A DNA stretch of 64,000 bases, taken from positions 1,550,001 to 1,614,000 of the forward strand of contig NZ_CP029210.1 of NCBI RefSeq assembly GCF_003100395.1, given 5' to 3'. This DNA comes from Aquabacterium olei (GTDB lineage Bacteria > Pseudomonadota > Gammaproteobacteria > Burkholderiales > Burkholderiaceae_C). This document shows, in pieces, positions 16,299 through 24,661 of this stretch (position 1 is its first letter; each line of letters begins with the position of its first letter). The translations under genes and the position numbers were made by a program. The notes beneath the pieces are model-generated. The model saw only the letters and a list, made by a program, of their open reading frames with translations, ran no database searches and had not been told where the DNA came from.

Positions 16299-16823
16299 TC
16301 AGGCTCCGTGCTCGCGATGCCAGAAGCCGCGGTGCAGCGCGGCGATGTCCTCTTCCATGGCAGCCACGGGGCCGATGACCTCGATCGGCTTCTGCCCGCG
16401 GGCGAAGACGTCCCTGCAGGGCAGGTTCATGGTCGGGTTTTCGCTGGCGTCGCCCGTGAGTTCAAGAAGCCGGTGCTCGGTCATGCCATACACCACGCGC
16501 CCGATGTTGGCCCAGTACTGGGTGGCAGCGCACATGGCACACGGCTCGGCCGTCGTGACGAGGGTGCACTGCCACAGCACCTCGGGGCTGTAGTTCAGGG
16601 CCGCGGTGCGCGCCAGCACCGATTCGGCATGGTTCACCGTGTCGACGTTGCCTTGCTCTGCCAGCACCGTGTGGCCGTCGGGCCCCACCAGAATGGCCCC
16701 GAAGGGATGGCGGCCAAGACTGCGTGCGCGTTCGGCCACCGTATTGGCGCGGCGCAGCAGCGAGGTGATCTGTGCCTCGCTGAGCGGAGGCAGGGCGGGG
16801 TAGCGGGGTGGGGGCACAGGCAT
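16299..16823 (-). CDS. Nucleobase/nucleoside deaminase of the cytidine-deaminase fold (guanine deaminase-like)
   Basis: The 174-residue protein has both zinc motifs of the CDA fold: HAES near residue 65 (the HxE motif) and PCAMC near residue 93. The segment following PCAMC, ATQYWANIGRVVYGM, is like that of CDA-fold guanine deaminases rather than tRNA adenosine deaminase TadA. It probably deaminates guanine or a related purine such as 8-oxoguanine or isoguanine. It is the last gene of the nine-gene transport operon, 14 bp after the amidohydrolase gene, so a purine substrate is likely. The exact base is not decided by sequence. Confidence 0.8.
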   Translation of the reverse strand: MPVPPPRYPALPPLSEAQITSLLRRANTVAERARSLGRHPFGAILVGPDGHTVLAEQGNVDTVNHAESVLARTAALNYSPEVLWQCTLVTTAEPCAMCAATQYWANIGRVVYGMTEHRLLELTGDASENPTMNLPCRDVFARGQKPIEVIGPVAAMEEDIAALHRGFWHREHGA

Positions 16824-16837
16824 GGATCAGTTCAGTG

Positions 16838-18229
16838 TCAGGATCGTGCGGTCTGCATGACACGCACCGCCGCTTGGGCTTCAGCGCGAAGGGCTTGCAG
16901 GTCCAGCCCGGGAATCTGGCCGTTGTCGAGCACGACCCGACCGTGGCACAGGACATGGCTGGGGCGTCCGGCGCCGCTCACCACCGGGGCCATGGCCGGG
17001 TCATGCAGACCCCACTGCCGCGGCTCGTTCAGCGGCATGACCACGATGTCGGCCGCCTGACCCGGGGCCAGGGTGCCCACGGCATCCAGCCCGAGGACGC
17101 GCGCGCCCCCGGCCGTGCCCATGTGGAGCACTTCCTCGGCCGTGATGGCATCCGGCCCACCGACGGCCCGGTGCACCATCCAGGCGGTGTGCGCTTCGTG
17201 CAGCATGTCGGCGGCCTCGTTCGAGGCTGCGCCGTCGACAGCCAGCGAGACCCGACCGCCCGCTCGGTGCAGGGCCGGCGCTGGGGCCACACCCGAGCCC
17301 AACCGGCAGTTGCTTTGCGGGCAATGCGCCATGCCGGTGCCCGTGCGGGCCAGCTTGGTCACTTCGGCAGAGGAGAGGTGCACCAGGTGCGCATACCAGA
17401 CGTCTTCGCCCACCCAGCCATGCTGTTCCACGAAATCCACCGGTGAGCAGCCATGGACCTCGTGCGTGTAGCGCACGTAGTCCGACGTTTCGCTCAGATG
17501 GCTGTGCAGGCGGATACCGAGTCGGCGGGCCTCGTCCGCGATGGGGCGCAGGTGCTCGACCGGCACCGACCACGTGGGCGTGGTGGGCGCACAGACCACG
17601 CGGCGCAGGGCATCGGGCGCCGGGTCGTGAAAGCGTTGCACGTCGTGCTCGACGGCGGCCAGAAAGTCCTCCAGCGTCTCCGGTTGAACCTGTGGGGGCG
17701 GGTTGACGTCGATGCTGCGGGTGACCGTCTGGCCACCGCGGCACAGCACGAAGCGCAGGCCCAGTGCGGCGGCCTCATCAAAGACCGCCTGCGAGGCATC
17801 GAACGGCATGCCCGGGTAGTAGTGGTACTGGTGGTCGGCCACGGTGGTGCAGCCCGACAGCAGCAACTCGACCAGGCCCAGGCGCGCGGCCAGCCGCATC
17901 ACTGCTTCGTGGTCGAAGTGCCGCCGGTAGGACACGGGCACGGCGCTCAGCCAGCCCATCAGGCCCAGGTTGATGCCGGCCGGAATGCCCTTGAGCAGGC
18001 TCTGGAACAGGTGGTGGTGGGTGTTGACCCATCCCGGCATGACGATGCAGCCGTGCGCGTCGATCACGCGTTCGCCGTGCTCGGGCGTGAGGTGGCCGAT
18101 GGCGTCGATGCGGCTGCCACGCACACGGATGTCGGCCCCGTGGGATCGCACGTCATGCCGCATGGCGTCGCCCGCGCGGCCCGTGAGGATCGCCTGTGCG
18201 CCGCGAATCAGAAGGGAGGAGTGGCTCAT
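16838..18229 (-). CDS. 8-oxoguanine deaminase-like amidohydrolase
   Basis: This 463-residue amidohydrolase has the metal motif WVNTHHHLFQSLLKG (about residues 62-76), a second His in HSHLSETSDYV (about 235-245) and the late VDGAASNEAADM (about 317-328) with the catalytic Asp. This pattern, including HHLFQ, matches the 8-oxoguanine deaminase/TrzN-like branch of the family (such as Pseudomonas PA0142). The product would be uric acid if the substrate is 8-oxoguanine, which would feed the urate pathway encoded at 32.7-39.4 kb. The start at 18229 overlaps the permease stop (ATGA). Confidence 0.82.
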   Translation of the reverse strand: MSHSSLLIRGAQAILTGRAGDAMRHDVRSHGADIRVRGSRIDAIGHLTPEHGERVIDAHGCIVMPGWVNTHHHLFQSLLKGIPAGINLGLMGWLSAVPVSYRRHFDHEAVMRLAARLGLVELLLSGCTTVADHQYHYYPGMPFDASQAVFDEAAALGLRFVLCRGGQTVTRSIDVNPPPQVQPETLEDFLAAVEHDVQRFHDPAPDALRRVVCAPTTPTWSVPVEHLRPIADEARRLGIRLHSHLSETSDYVRYTHEVHGCSPVDFVEQHGWVGEDVWYAHLVHLSSAEVTKLARTGTGMAHCPQSNCRLGSGVAPAPALHRAGGRVSLAVDGAASNEAADMLHEAHTAWMVHRAVGGPDAITAEEVLHMGTAGGARVLGLDAVGTLAPGQAADIVVMPLNEPRQWGLHDPAMAPVVSGAGRPSHVLCHGRVVLDNGQIPGLDLQALRAEAQAAVRVMQTARS

Positions 18230-19023
18230 CGATTGAGCTCGCTTTCGTGCCAGCCGCCCAGCGCCCAGCGTGTGAGGCACGCCAGGGCGGCGAACACGGC
18301 CACACCGGTGAGCGAGATGAGGACGAGTGCAGCGAACAGCCGCGGGATGTTGAGCTGGTAGCCTGACTGCAGGATCTGATAGGCCAACCCCGTGCCCGTG
18401 CCGCCCGTGCCAGCCACGAACTCGGCCACCACCGCACCGATGAGGGCCAGCCCCCCCGAGATGCGCAGGCCGGCGAAGAAATAGGGCAGGGCCGACGGGA
18501 TGCGCAGCCGCAGCAGCACCTGCCAGCGCGAGGCGCGCTGCAGCTGAAAGTAGGCCGCCAGACCGGGGTGCACGCTGCGCAGCCCCACGGTGGTGTTGCT
18601 GATGATGGGAAACAGGGCCACCAGCGTGGCGCACACCACGAGCGACGCCGTCGGGTCCTTGACCCACACGATGATGAGCGGGGCGATGGCGACGATGGGC
18701 GTCACCTGCAGCAGCACGGCGTACGGAAAGAAGGCGGCCTCGATCCAGCGGCTCTGCACGAAGGCAAAGGCAATCAGCACGCCGAGCACGGCGGCGCTGA
18801 GGAAGGCCAGCACCGTGATCTTCACCGTCACCCACAGCGCGCCCATCAGCAGGCCGAAGTCGGCCACCAGCGTCTTCGCGATGTCGACCGGCGAGGGCAC
18901 CAGATAGGAGGGCACCTGCGCCGCCACCGTCCACAGTTGCCACAAGCCGATCAGAAAGGCCGCCAGCAGCACGGGCAGCACGTACTGTTGCATGGCGGTG
19001 CTGCGGTGAAGGGCGACGCTCAT
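18226..19023 (-). CDS. ABC transporter permease, NitT/TauT (SsuC/TauC) type
   Basis: The 265-residue protein has six membrane segments and the BPD-permease coupling loop around SVHPGLAAYFQLQRAS...LRIPSALPYFFAGLR (about residues 140-175). It pairs with the ATPase immediately upstream (stop/start overlap of 4 bp). The subfamily imports small anions, sulfonates, or pyrimidine and thiamine precursors; here the neighbours suggest a purine-derived substrate. This permease/ATPase pair has no substrate-binding gene of its own next to it, so it may use one of the two binding proteins of the operon. Confidence 0.88.
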   Translation of the reverse strand: MSVALHRSTAMQQYVLPVLLAAFLIGLWQLWTVAAQVPSYLVPSPVDIAKTLVADFGLLMGALWVTVKITVLAFLSAAVLGVLIAFAFVQSRWIEAAFFPYAVLLQVTPIVAIAPLIIVWVKDPTASLVVCATLVALFPIISNTTVGLRSVHPGLAAYFQLQRASRWQVLLRLRIPSALPYFFAGLRISGGLALIGAVVAEFVAGTGGTGTGLAYQILQSGYQLNIPRLFAALVLISLTGVAVFAALACLTRWALGGWHESELNR

Positions 19024-19799
19024 GCGGTCTCCTGGCTGGCGGCGTTCAGGCTGCGCTGCAGATGGCGCACCTGCTCGTTGAATTGCGGCGAGGTGCGGTG
19101 GTCCTCGTCACGCGGCCACGGCGCCTCGATGCGGAGGTCTTCCACCACGCGACCCGGCCGCGCAGCCATCACCACCACACGGGTCGAAAGGAACACCGCC
19201 TCGCTGATGCTGTGGGTGACGAACACGACGGTGAGCCCCTGCTGGCGCCACAGTGCAAGCAGGTCGCTGTCAAGGCGGTTGCGGGTGATTTCATCGAGGG
19301 CACCGAACGGTTCGTCCATCAGCAGCAGGCGCGGTCGGGTGACAAGGCCGCGCGCGATGGACACCCGCATCTGCATGCCGCCCGAAAGCTCGCGCGGGCG
19401 GTGCGCGCCGAAGCGCCCGAGGCCGACCAGTTCGAGTGCTTCGGCCACGCGGGCGTCGGCCTCGGCTCGCGGCACGCCGGCCAGATCCAGCGGCAGGCGC
19501 ACGTTCGTGGCCACGCTGGCCCAGGGCATGAGCGTGGCCTCCTGGAACACGAAGGACAGCTGCGGGTCGTGGCCCGCGTCGTGCACGGGCCGGCGTGACA
19601 GCAGGATGCGGCCGTCGCTCGGAGCCAGCAGGCCGGCCACCATCTTCAGCAGGGTGCTCTTGCCGCAGCCCGAGGGGCCGAGCAGGCTGACGAACTCGCC
19701 GGGCGCGATCGTCAGCGACACCGGCATCAGCGCCCGGGTGCCGTTGGGGTAGACCTGCTCGGCGGACAGGATCTCAATGGCTGGCGCGGGTGCGTTCAT
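19020..19799 (-). CDS. ABC transporter ATP-binding protein, NitT/TauT type
   Basis: The 259-residue ATPase shows Walker A GPSGCGKST (about residues 41-49), signature LSGGM (about 138-142), Walker B LLLMDEPFGALD (about 158-169) and the H-loop His (VTHS). It energises the permease encoded next. The ATG at 19799 lies inside the 3' end of the oxygenase gene (26-bp overlap), which implies coupled translation. Confidence 0.9.
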   Translation of the reverse strand: MNAPAPAIEILSAEQVYPNGTRALMPVSLTIAPGEFVSLLGPSGCGKSTLLKMVAGLLAPSDGRILLSRRPVHDAGHDPQLSFVFQEATLMPWASVATNVRLPLDLAGVPRAEADARVAEALELVGLGRFGAHRPRELSGGMQMRVSIARGLVTRPRLLLMDEPFGALDEITRNRLDSDLLALWRQQGLTVVFVTHSISEAVFLSTRVVVMAARPGRVVEDLRIEAPWPRDEDHRTSPQFNEQVRHLQRSLNAASQETA

Positions 19800-20715
19800 A
19801 CATCTCGATGATGTGCTCGCCGGCTGTGGTGGGCGGGTAGCGCGGCGGGTTGGCTTCGTCGAAGCAGCCGGGCAGGGCCTGCACCTCGGCGTGGTAATCG
19901 ATGTCGAAGAAGTAGGCCAGCGAATACCGTTCGCGGCCGTGCGGGTTGAACACGCGGTGGGGTGTGGAGCGGTAGCGGTCGTTGGTCCAGCGCGCCATCA
20001 TGTCGCCCAGATTGACCACGAAGGCATCCGGCATGGGCGGCGCATCGAACCAGGTGCCGTCGGCCGCCTGCACCTGCAGGCCCCCCGCGTCGTCCTGCGC
20101 CAGCAGCGTGATGCTGCCCCAGTCGGTGTGGGCCCCACAGCCGATTTGCCCGGGCCGCACGGCCTCGGAAGGCGGCTGCGGCGGGTAGTGCAGCAGCCGA
20201 AGCACCGGCATGGGATCCTGCAGGCAGGCGTCGAACCAGCGGGCATGGAGGCCCAGGCCCTGCGCCATGAAGGACAGCACGCGCCGCGCCAGCTGGCTCA
20301 GCGCGGCCTCGTAGGCCTGCACGGCCTGCCGGAAACCGGGCACCTGGTGCTCGTCTGGCCACTGGTTCGGGCCCTGGTTCGGCGTGCCGGCCTGCACCAG
20401 CGGGTCATCCGGGCCGCGGTCGACCCCGAGGTAGAAGCTTTCCTTCAGGTCACCCGGCTGACCGGGCTCCAGCGCTTGCCAGGCCACCGGATCCCAGCCG
20501 CGGTGGATGCCGCTGCGCTCGATGTGCCAGCGGGCCTTCTCCGTGTCAGGCAGTGCAAAGAAGCGCCGAGCCGCGTCGAAGGCCGCTGCGCGCAGTGCCG
20601 GGTCCACACCATGGCCGATGAGGTAGAAGAACCCTTCGTGCCGGCAGGCGGCATCCAGCCGCTCGGGCAGGCCGTCGCGCTGGCTGAGGTCGATGACGGG
20701 CAGGCTGTGGCGCAT
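19774..20715 (-). CDS. Isopenicillin N synthase-like 2-oxoglutarate/Fe(II) oxygenase
   Basis: The 313-residue protein has the DIOX-type N-terminus (VIDLSQRDGLPERLDAACRHEGFFYLIGHG, residues 6-35) and the iron triad H-x-D in GCGAHTDWGS (about residues 196-205) with the distal His in STPHRVFN (about 250-257), followed by the 2OG-binding Arg in RYSLAYFFD. The family hydroxylates or oxidises small molecules. Its place between ABC genes and upstream of purine deaminases points to a purine or related nitrogen heterocycle as substrate. Fungal xanthine hydroxylase (XanA) and similar enzymes show that 2OG oxygenases can act on purines, but this homology group is different. Confidence 0.85.
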   Translation of the reverse strand: MRHSLPVIDLSQRDGLPERLDAACRHEGFFYLIGHGVDPALRAAAFDAARRFFALPDTEKARWHIERSGIHRGWDPVAWQALEPGQPGDLKESFYLGVDRGPDDPLVQAGTPNQGPNQWPDEHQVPGFRQAVQAYEAALSQLARRVLSFMAQGLGLHARWFDACLQDPMPVLRLLHYPPQPPSEAVRPGQIGCGAHTDWGSITLLAQDDAGGLQVQAADGTWFDAPPMPDAFVVNLGDMMARWTNDRYRSTPHRVFNPHGRERYSLAYFFDIDYHAEVQALPGCFDEANPPRYPPTTAGEHIIEMYERTRASH

Positions 20716-20736
20716 GGACGGGTGGGCTCCGAAGGT

Positions 20737-21738
20737 TCAGGGCATGATTTTCAGCTGCTGCACGAACTGCGTGGTGTAGGTCTTCTTCACGTCCACCTTG
20801 GCCGGGTCCAGCAGCTTGTTGGCCACCATCATGTCGTAGGTCTGCTTCATGCGCGCGTCGGTGATCACGCCCACGCCGAGCTTCGCGGCATCGCCCCCGA
20901 ACACCATGCCGACTTCCTTCATCTTGGCAATGCCATTGGCGATCAGGTCGTCCGTCATGTTCGGGTTGTCTTTCTTGATGAGCGCGTTGGCTGGGCCCGG
21001 ATCGGCCGTGAGGTAGCTCTTCCAGCCTTCCATCGACGCCTTCACGAAGGCCGCCACCTGACGCGGCCTGTTCTTCACCGTGTCGGCCGTGCACACGATG
21101 GTGGTGGCGTAGGGCGGCCAGCCCAGGTCGGCCAGCAGGAACACCGAGGGCTTGAAGCCGCCCTGTTTCTCGATGCTGAAGGGCTCGGAGGCGAGGTAGC
21201 CCTGCTGGGCGATGTTCTTGTCGGCCAGGAAGGGCTGGATGTTGAAGGTGTAGGGCCGCATCTGGCTGTCGGTGAAGCCGTACTTGCTCTTCACCCAAGG
21301 CCAGTAGGTGACCATGCCCGCGCTGCCGATCAGCAGGGTCTTGCCCTTGAGCTCTTCGAAGCGGCGCACCTCGGGGTGGGCGATGATGACGGCCGGGTCC
21401 TTCTGGAAGGCGGCCGCCACCGTGACGGCGGGGATGCCCTGTTCCCAGGCCTTCATGGTCTGCACGTCGTAACCCATGATGCAGTCGGCCTGGCCCGCCA
21501 CCAGCAACTGCATGAGGTTGACCTGTGGGCCGCCCATCTTGATCGTCACGTCGAGCCCGGCCTTGCTGTAGAGCCCGGTGGCCTGCGCCTGGTAGAAGCC
21601 GCCGTGTTCGGCCTGCGCGTACCAGTTGGTCAGGTAGGTGAACTTGTCGGCGGCGCGGGCCTGCGTGCCGGCACCCAGCACGGCGAGAAGGGCGAGGGCC
21701 GGGGCGGCCACACGGGACAGCGGTCGGATCGGGTTCAT
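20737..21738 (-). CDS. ABC substrate-binding protein, NMT1/THI5-like
   Basis: The 333-residue protein has a Sec signal ending TQARA/AD (about residue 29) and the NMT1-like pattern YLTNWYAQAEHGGFYQAQA (about 34-52), with GGPQVNLMQLLVAGQADCIMG further on. This family binds pyrimidines, riboflavin precursors, nitrate-like or purine-like compounds. It follows the first permease gene, so the first transporter set has its own second binding protein. RBS AGGAGC precedes the ATG at 21738; a longer upstream frame is not family-like. Confidence 0.88.
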   Translation of the reverse strand: MNPIRPLSRVAAPALALLAVLGAGTQARAADKFTYLTNWYAQAEHGGFYQAQATGLYSKAGLDVTIKMGGPQVNLMQLLVAGQADCIMGYDVQTMKAWEQGIPAVTVAAAFQKDPAVIIAHPEVRRFEELKGKTLLIGSAGMVTYWPWVKSKYGFTDSQMRPYTFNIQPFLADKNIAQQGYLASEPFSIEKQGGFKPSVFLLADLGWPPYATTIVCTADTVKNRPRQVAAFVKASMEGWKSYLTADPGPANALIKKDNPNMTDDLIANGIAKMKEVGMVFGGDAAKLGVGVITDARMKQTYDMMVANKLLDPAKVDVKKTYTTQFVQQLKIMP

Positions 21739-21794
21739 CGGGGCTCCTGTCAGAAAAGGGGATGGCAAGAGGATGCAGGTGCGGGGAGGCTCAC

Positions 21795-22568
21795 TCAGTG
21801 ATTCTGGCTCCCGCGGTGGGCCCAGCCGGTGGTGCGCTTTTCCACCACCGAGAACACTTCGTACATGATCATCGCCATGGCGCCCACGATGACCAGGCCG
21901 CCGAAGGCCAGGCCCATCTGCATCGCCGAGCCGGCGCTGATCAACAGGTAGCCGATGCCCTCGTTGGCAGCGGTCATCTCCGACACCGTCGTGCCGACGA
22001 AGGCCAGCGTGATGGCGACCTTCAGCGAGCCGTAGAAGTAAGGCATGGAGCGAGGCAGGCCGACCTTGATCAGCACGTCCCAGCGGCGGGCGCCGAGCAC
22101 GCGCAGCACGTCTTCCAGCTCCGGCTCCAGCGTGGCCAGGCCGGTTGCAATGTTGACCATGATCGGAAAGAAGCTGATGAGAAAGGCCGTGAGCACCGCC
22201 GGGCCCACGCCGATGCCGAACCAGACCACGAGGATCGGGATGAAGGCGGCCTTGGGCAGGGCGTTGAAGGCGGTCATGAGCGGGTAGACAGCCGCGTAGG
22301 CCAGCCGAGAGCTGCCAATCAGAAAGCCGAGCAGCACGCCGACCACGATCGCGATGGCAAAGCCCACCATCGTCACCCAGAAGGTGTGCCAGGCGTGACG
22401 CAGCAGTTCGCTGTGGAACTCCGCAATCTGTGAGGCGATGCGGACAGGGCTGGGGAAGATGAACTCCGACACATCGAGTGCGGTGCACAGCACCTGCCAC
22501 AGGGCGATGACGAACAGCAGCAAGGCCCAGGGGGCCCAGCGCTCCATTTGCCTGGACGAGAGGCTCAT
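21795..22568 (-). CDS. ABC transporter permease, NitT/TauT type (first set)
   Basis: This 257-residue protein has five to six membrane helices and the coupling loop region LATLEPELEDVLRVLGARRWDVLIKVGLPRSMPYF (about residues 150-184). It overlaps the ATPase gene upstream by 4 bp and is followed 56 bp later by the substrate-binding gene. It forms the channel of the first importer. Confidence 0.9.
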   Translation of the reverse strand: MSLSSRQMERWAPWALLLFVIALWQVLCTALDVSEFIFPSPVRIASQIAEFHSELLRHAWHTFWVTMVGFAIAIVVGVLLGFLIGSSRLAYAAVYPLMTAFNALPKAAFIPILVVWFGIGVGPAVLTAFLISFFPIMVNIATGLATLEPELEDVLRVLGARRWDVLIKVGLPRSMPYFYGSLKVAITLAFVGTTVSEMTAANEGIGYLLISAGSAMQMGLAFGGLVIVGAMAMIMYEVFSVVEKRTTGWAHRGSQNH

Positions 22569-23392
22569 TGCGCAATCTCCGCGGTGGTCTGGATGGTGGT
22601 CGGCTTGCGCAGGGCACCGATGTGCGCGCGCAGTTCGTGCACGATGTGGGTGAACTCGGGCGTGTACGTGACCTCCAGATCACGTGGCCGCGGCAGTTCG
22701 ATCTCCCGGCGCGCGAGGATGCGCCCCGGGCTGCGGCTCATCACGTAGACGGTGTCGGCCAGGAAGACGGCTTCGCGCAGGTCATGCGTCACCAGGATGA
22801 CGTTGAATCCCTGCTCGGCCTGCAGATCACGCAGGGCGCACCACAGCTCCTCGCGCGTGAAGGCGTCGAGCGCACCGAAGGGCTCGTCCAGCAGCAGCAT
22901 CTGGGGTTCATGGATCAGCGCGCGGCAGATCGAGGCGCGTTGCTGCATGCCACCGGAAAGCTGCCACGGGAACTTGTCTTCGTAGCCCCCCAGCCCCACG
23001 CTCTGCAGCAGCGCGCGGGCCTTCGCTTCGTACTCCTTGCGCTTGGCCTTGAAGTTCGAGCGATAGGGCTCGACGATCTCCAGCGGCAGCAGCACATTGT
23101 CGACCGTGGTGCGCCAGGGCAGCAGCGAGGGCGCCTGAAACGCCATGCCGGTGATCTTCAGCGGCCCCGTCACGGGCTCGCCGCCGATGGTGATGCGGCC
23201 CTGCGAGGGCATCTTCAGCCCCGTGGTCAGCTTCATGAAGGTGGACTTGCCGCAGCCCGAAGGCCCGACGATGGCGACGAACTCGCCCTTCCTGATCTGC
23301 AGGCTGATGTCCTCGACGGCGAACTGCTTCTTTGCGAGCAGCTCGTCGTTGTAGGCCAGCCAGACGTTCTGGAAATCAACAAACGCAGTCAT
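22565..23392 (-). CDS. ABC transporter ATP-binding protein, NitT/TauT type (first set)
   Basis: The 275-residue ATPase carries Walker A GPSGCGKST (about residues 43-51), signature LSGGMQQR (about 146-153), Walker B LLLDEPFGALD (about 167-177) and VTHD. A short N-terminal part with YNDELLAKKQFAV is an insertion typical of the SsuB/TauB-like group. The start ATG is 33 bp after the binding-protein stop, and the end overlaps the permease start (ATGA). Confidence 0.92.
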   Translation of the reverse strand: MTAFVDFQNVWLAYNDELLAKKQFAVEDISLQIRKGEFVAIVGPSGCGKSTFMKLTTGLKMPSQGRITIGGEPVTGPLKITGMAFQAPSLLPWRTTVDNVLLPLEIVEPYRSNFKAKRKEYEAKARALLQSVGLGGYEDKFPWQLSGGMQQRASICRALIHEPQMLLLDEPFGALDAFTREELWCALRDLQAEQGFNVILVTHDLREAVFLADTVYVMSRSPGRILARREIELPRPRDLEVTYTPEFTHIVHELRAHIGALRKPTTIQTTAEIAQ

Positions 23393-23425
23393 CGTGGTCC
23401 TTTGGCAGCGTGCGCGCGAGCCGCT

Positions 23426-24481
23426 TCACTTCTTGGCGGGCAGCACATTGAGGTCGGCCGCAGCGGGCAGGTAGGCCGGCGTCCAGACAGCCTCGGGGTT
23501 CACGCGGGTCTTGGTGTTGAAGGCGTCGCCCACCTGCGAGGCCATCAGCGCCAGGCGCGGCAGCTTCACCTGGCCGAAACCTTCGGCGCGCGCGTCGGGG
23601 CTGTTGACCACCTGCTCGATGGCCAGCTTCAGGCGGCGCTTCTCGAGTTCGACGTTGATGATGCCGTCGCGGGCCTTCACCGAGTCGATGGCGGCATACG
23701 GGTTGGCCATCACCTCCTTGGCACCCTTGGCAAAGGCCTTCAGGAAGGCCTTCACGGCTTCCGGGTTCTCCTTGAGGATCCTGGCCGAGGCGATGATGGC
23801 GTTGCCATACAGCTTCACCCCGTGCTGCGCGTACGGGAACATCACGATCTCGTCCGGCTTGGCGCCGCGGGCTTCGAGGTTCAGCAGCGAGGTGAACGAG
23901 AAGCCGGTGATCGCATCGACGTCACCGCGCACCAGCATGGTTTCGCGCAGGGGCGGGTCCATGGTGATCCATGTCACGGCACCGAGCTTGTTCGCCTTGG
24001 CAAAGATGGGCCACGACTTGCGCCCTGAGTCGAACACGGGGGCGCCCAGCTTCTTGCCAGCCAGATCGGCCGGGGCCTTGATGCCCGATTTCTTCAGCGC
24101 GAACGCGGCAGCCGGCGTGTTGTTGTAGACCATCATGACGGCGACCGGCTTGTTGGGCACGTCCGGGTTGTTGGCGTGGAACTCCATGAGGGCCGCCATG
24201 TCGGCAAAGCCCATGTCGTACGAACCCGAGGCCACCCGGGTCACGGTGCCGCCCGAGCCGTTGCCGGCGTCGATCGTCACGTCCAGCCCGGCCTGCTTGA
24301 AGTGGCCCCTGGCCGCAGGTTGCAGGAACAGGGCGGCAGGGCCCTCGAAGCGCCAGTCGAGCTGAAACTTGATGGCGGTCTGGGCGTGCACCGCCGTGGT
24401 GCCCAGGGCGCCCCAGGTGAGGGCGGTGGCAGCGGCCAGGGTGGACAGCAGGGTGCGGCGGGGGCGCGAAATCGCGGTCAT
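23426..24481 (-). CDS. ABC substrate-binding protein, NMT1/THI5-like (first gene of the operon)
   Basis: The 351-residue protein has a signal with twin Arg-like start (SRPRRTLLSTLAAATALT) ending near VHA/QT (about residue 33), then the family pattern IKFQLDWRFEGPAALFLQPAARG and a middle part with SGSYDMGFADMAALMEF. It is the promoter-proximal gene of the nine-gene operon (24481 to 16299). The palindrome AACTGTATACAGTT lies 24-37 bp upstream of its ATG. The substrate cannot be read from sequence; context suggests a purine or oxidised purine. Confidence 0.9.
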   Translation of the reverse strand: MTAISRPRRTLLSTLAAATALTWGALGTTAVHAQTAIKFQLDWRFEGPAALFLQPAARGHFKQAGLDVTIDAGNGSGGTVTRVASGSYDMGFADMAALMEFHANNPDVPNKPVAVMMVYNNTPAAAFALKKSGIKAPADLAGKKLGAPVFDSGRKSWPIFAKANKLGAVTWITMDPPLRETMLVRGDVDAITGFSFTSLLNLEARGAKPDEIVMFPYAQHGVKLYGNAIIASARILKENPEAVKAFLKAFAKGAKEVMANPYAAIDSVKARDGIINVELEKRRLKLAIEQVVNSPDARAEGFGQVKLPRLALMASQVGDAFNTKTRVNPEAVWTPAYLPAAADLNVLPAKK

Positions 24482-24504
24482 GGGCAGGGGCTCCAGGGTG
24501 GCAA

Positions 24505-24518
24505 AACTGTATACAGTT
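24505..24518. promoter_or_regulatory. Operator palindrome AACTGTATACAGTT for a GntR/FCD-type regulator
   Basis: A perfect 14-bp palindrome lies between the start of the transporter operon (24481) and psd (24662). Its core TGTATACA, with the following G, also occurs at 37654-37662 directly upstream of the GntR gene at 36827-37642. FCD-subfamily GntR proteins are known to bind short palindromes of the form TGTATACA. Placement close to the ATG fits repression. Confidence 0.72.
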
Positions 24519-24661
24519 CATGTTTGCGAGAAGCGTGCCAGCGGCGTCTGCCCGATTGGCGGTGCCGGCACCCTGGAAATGGGGGCGGACGGGGACATGG
24601 ACATCCCGCGCCCGTGGAGCCAGCCGATAAAATCGACCGGTTTCATCGACTGGAATCCGTG

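Noticed and set aside
19777..21801. Long plus-strand ORF of 674 codons
   Set aside because: Antisense to the oxygenase and binding-protein genes, which have clear domains. The translation is Gly/His/Val-rich without motifs.
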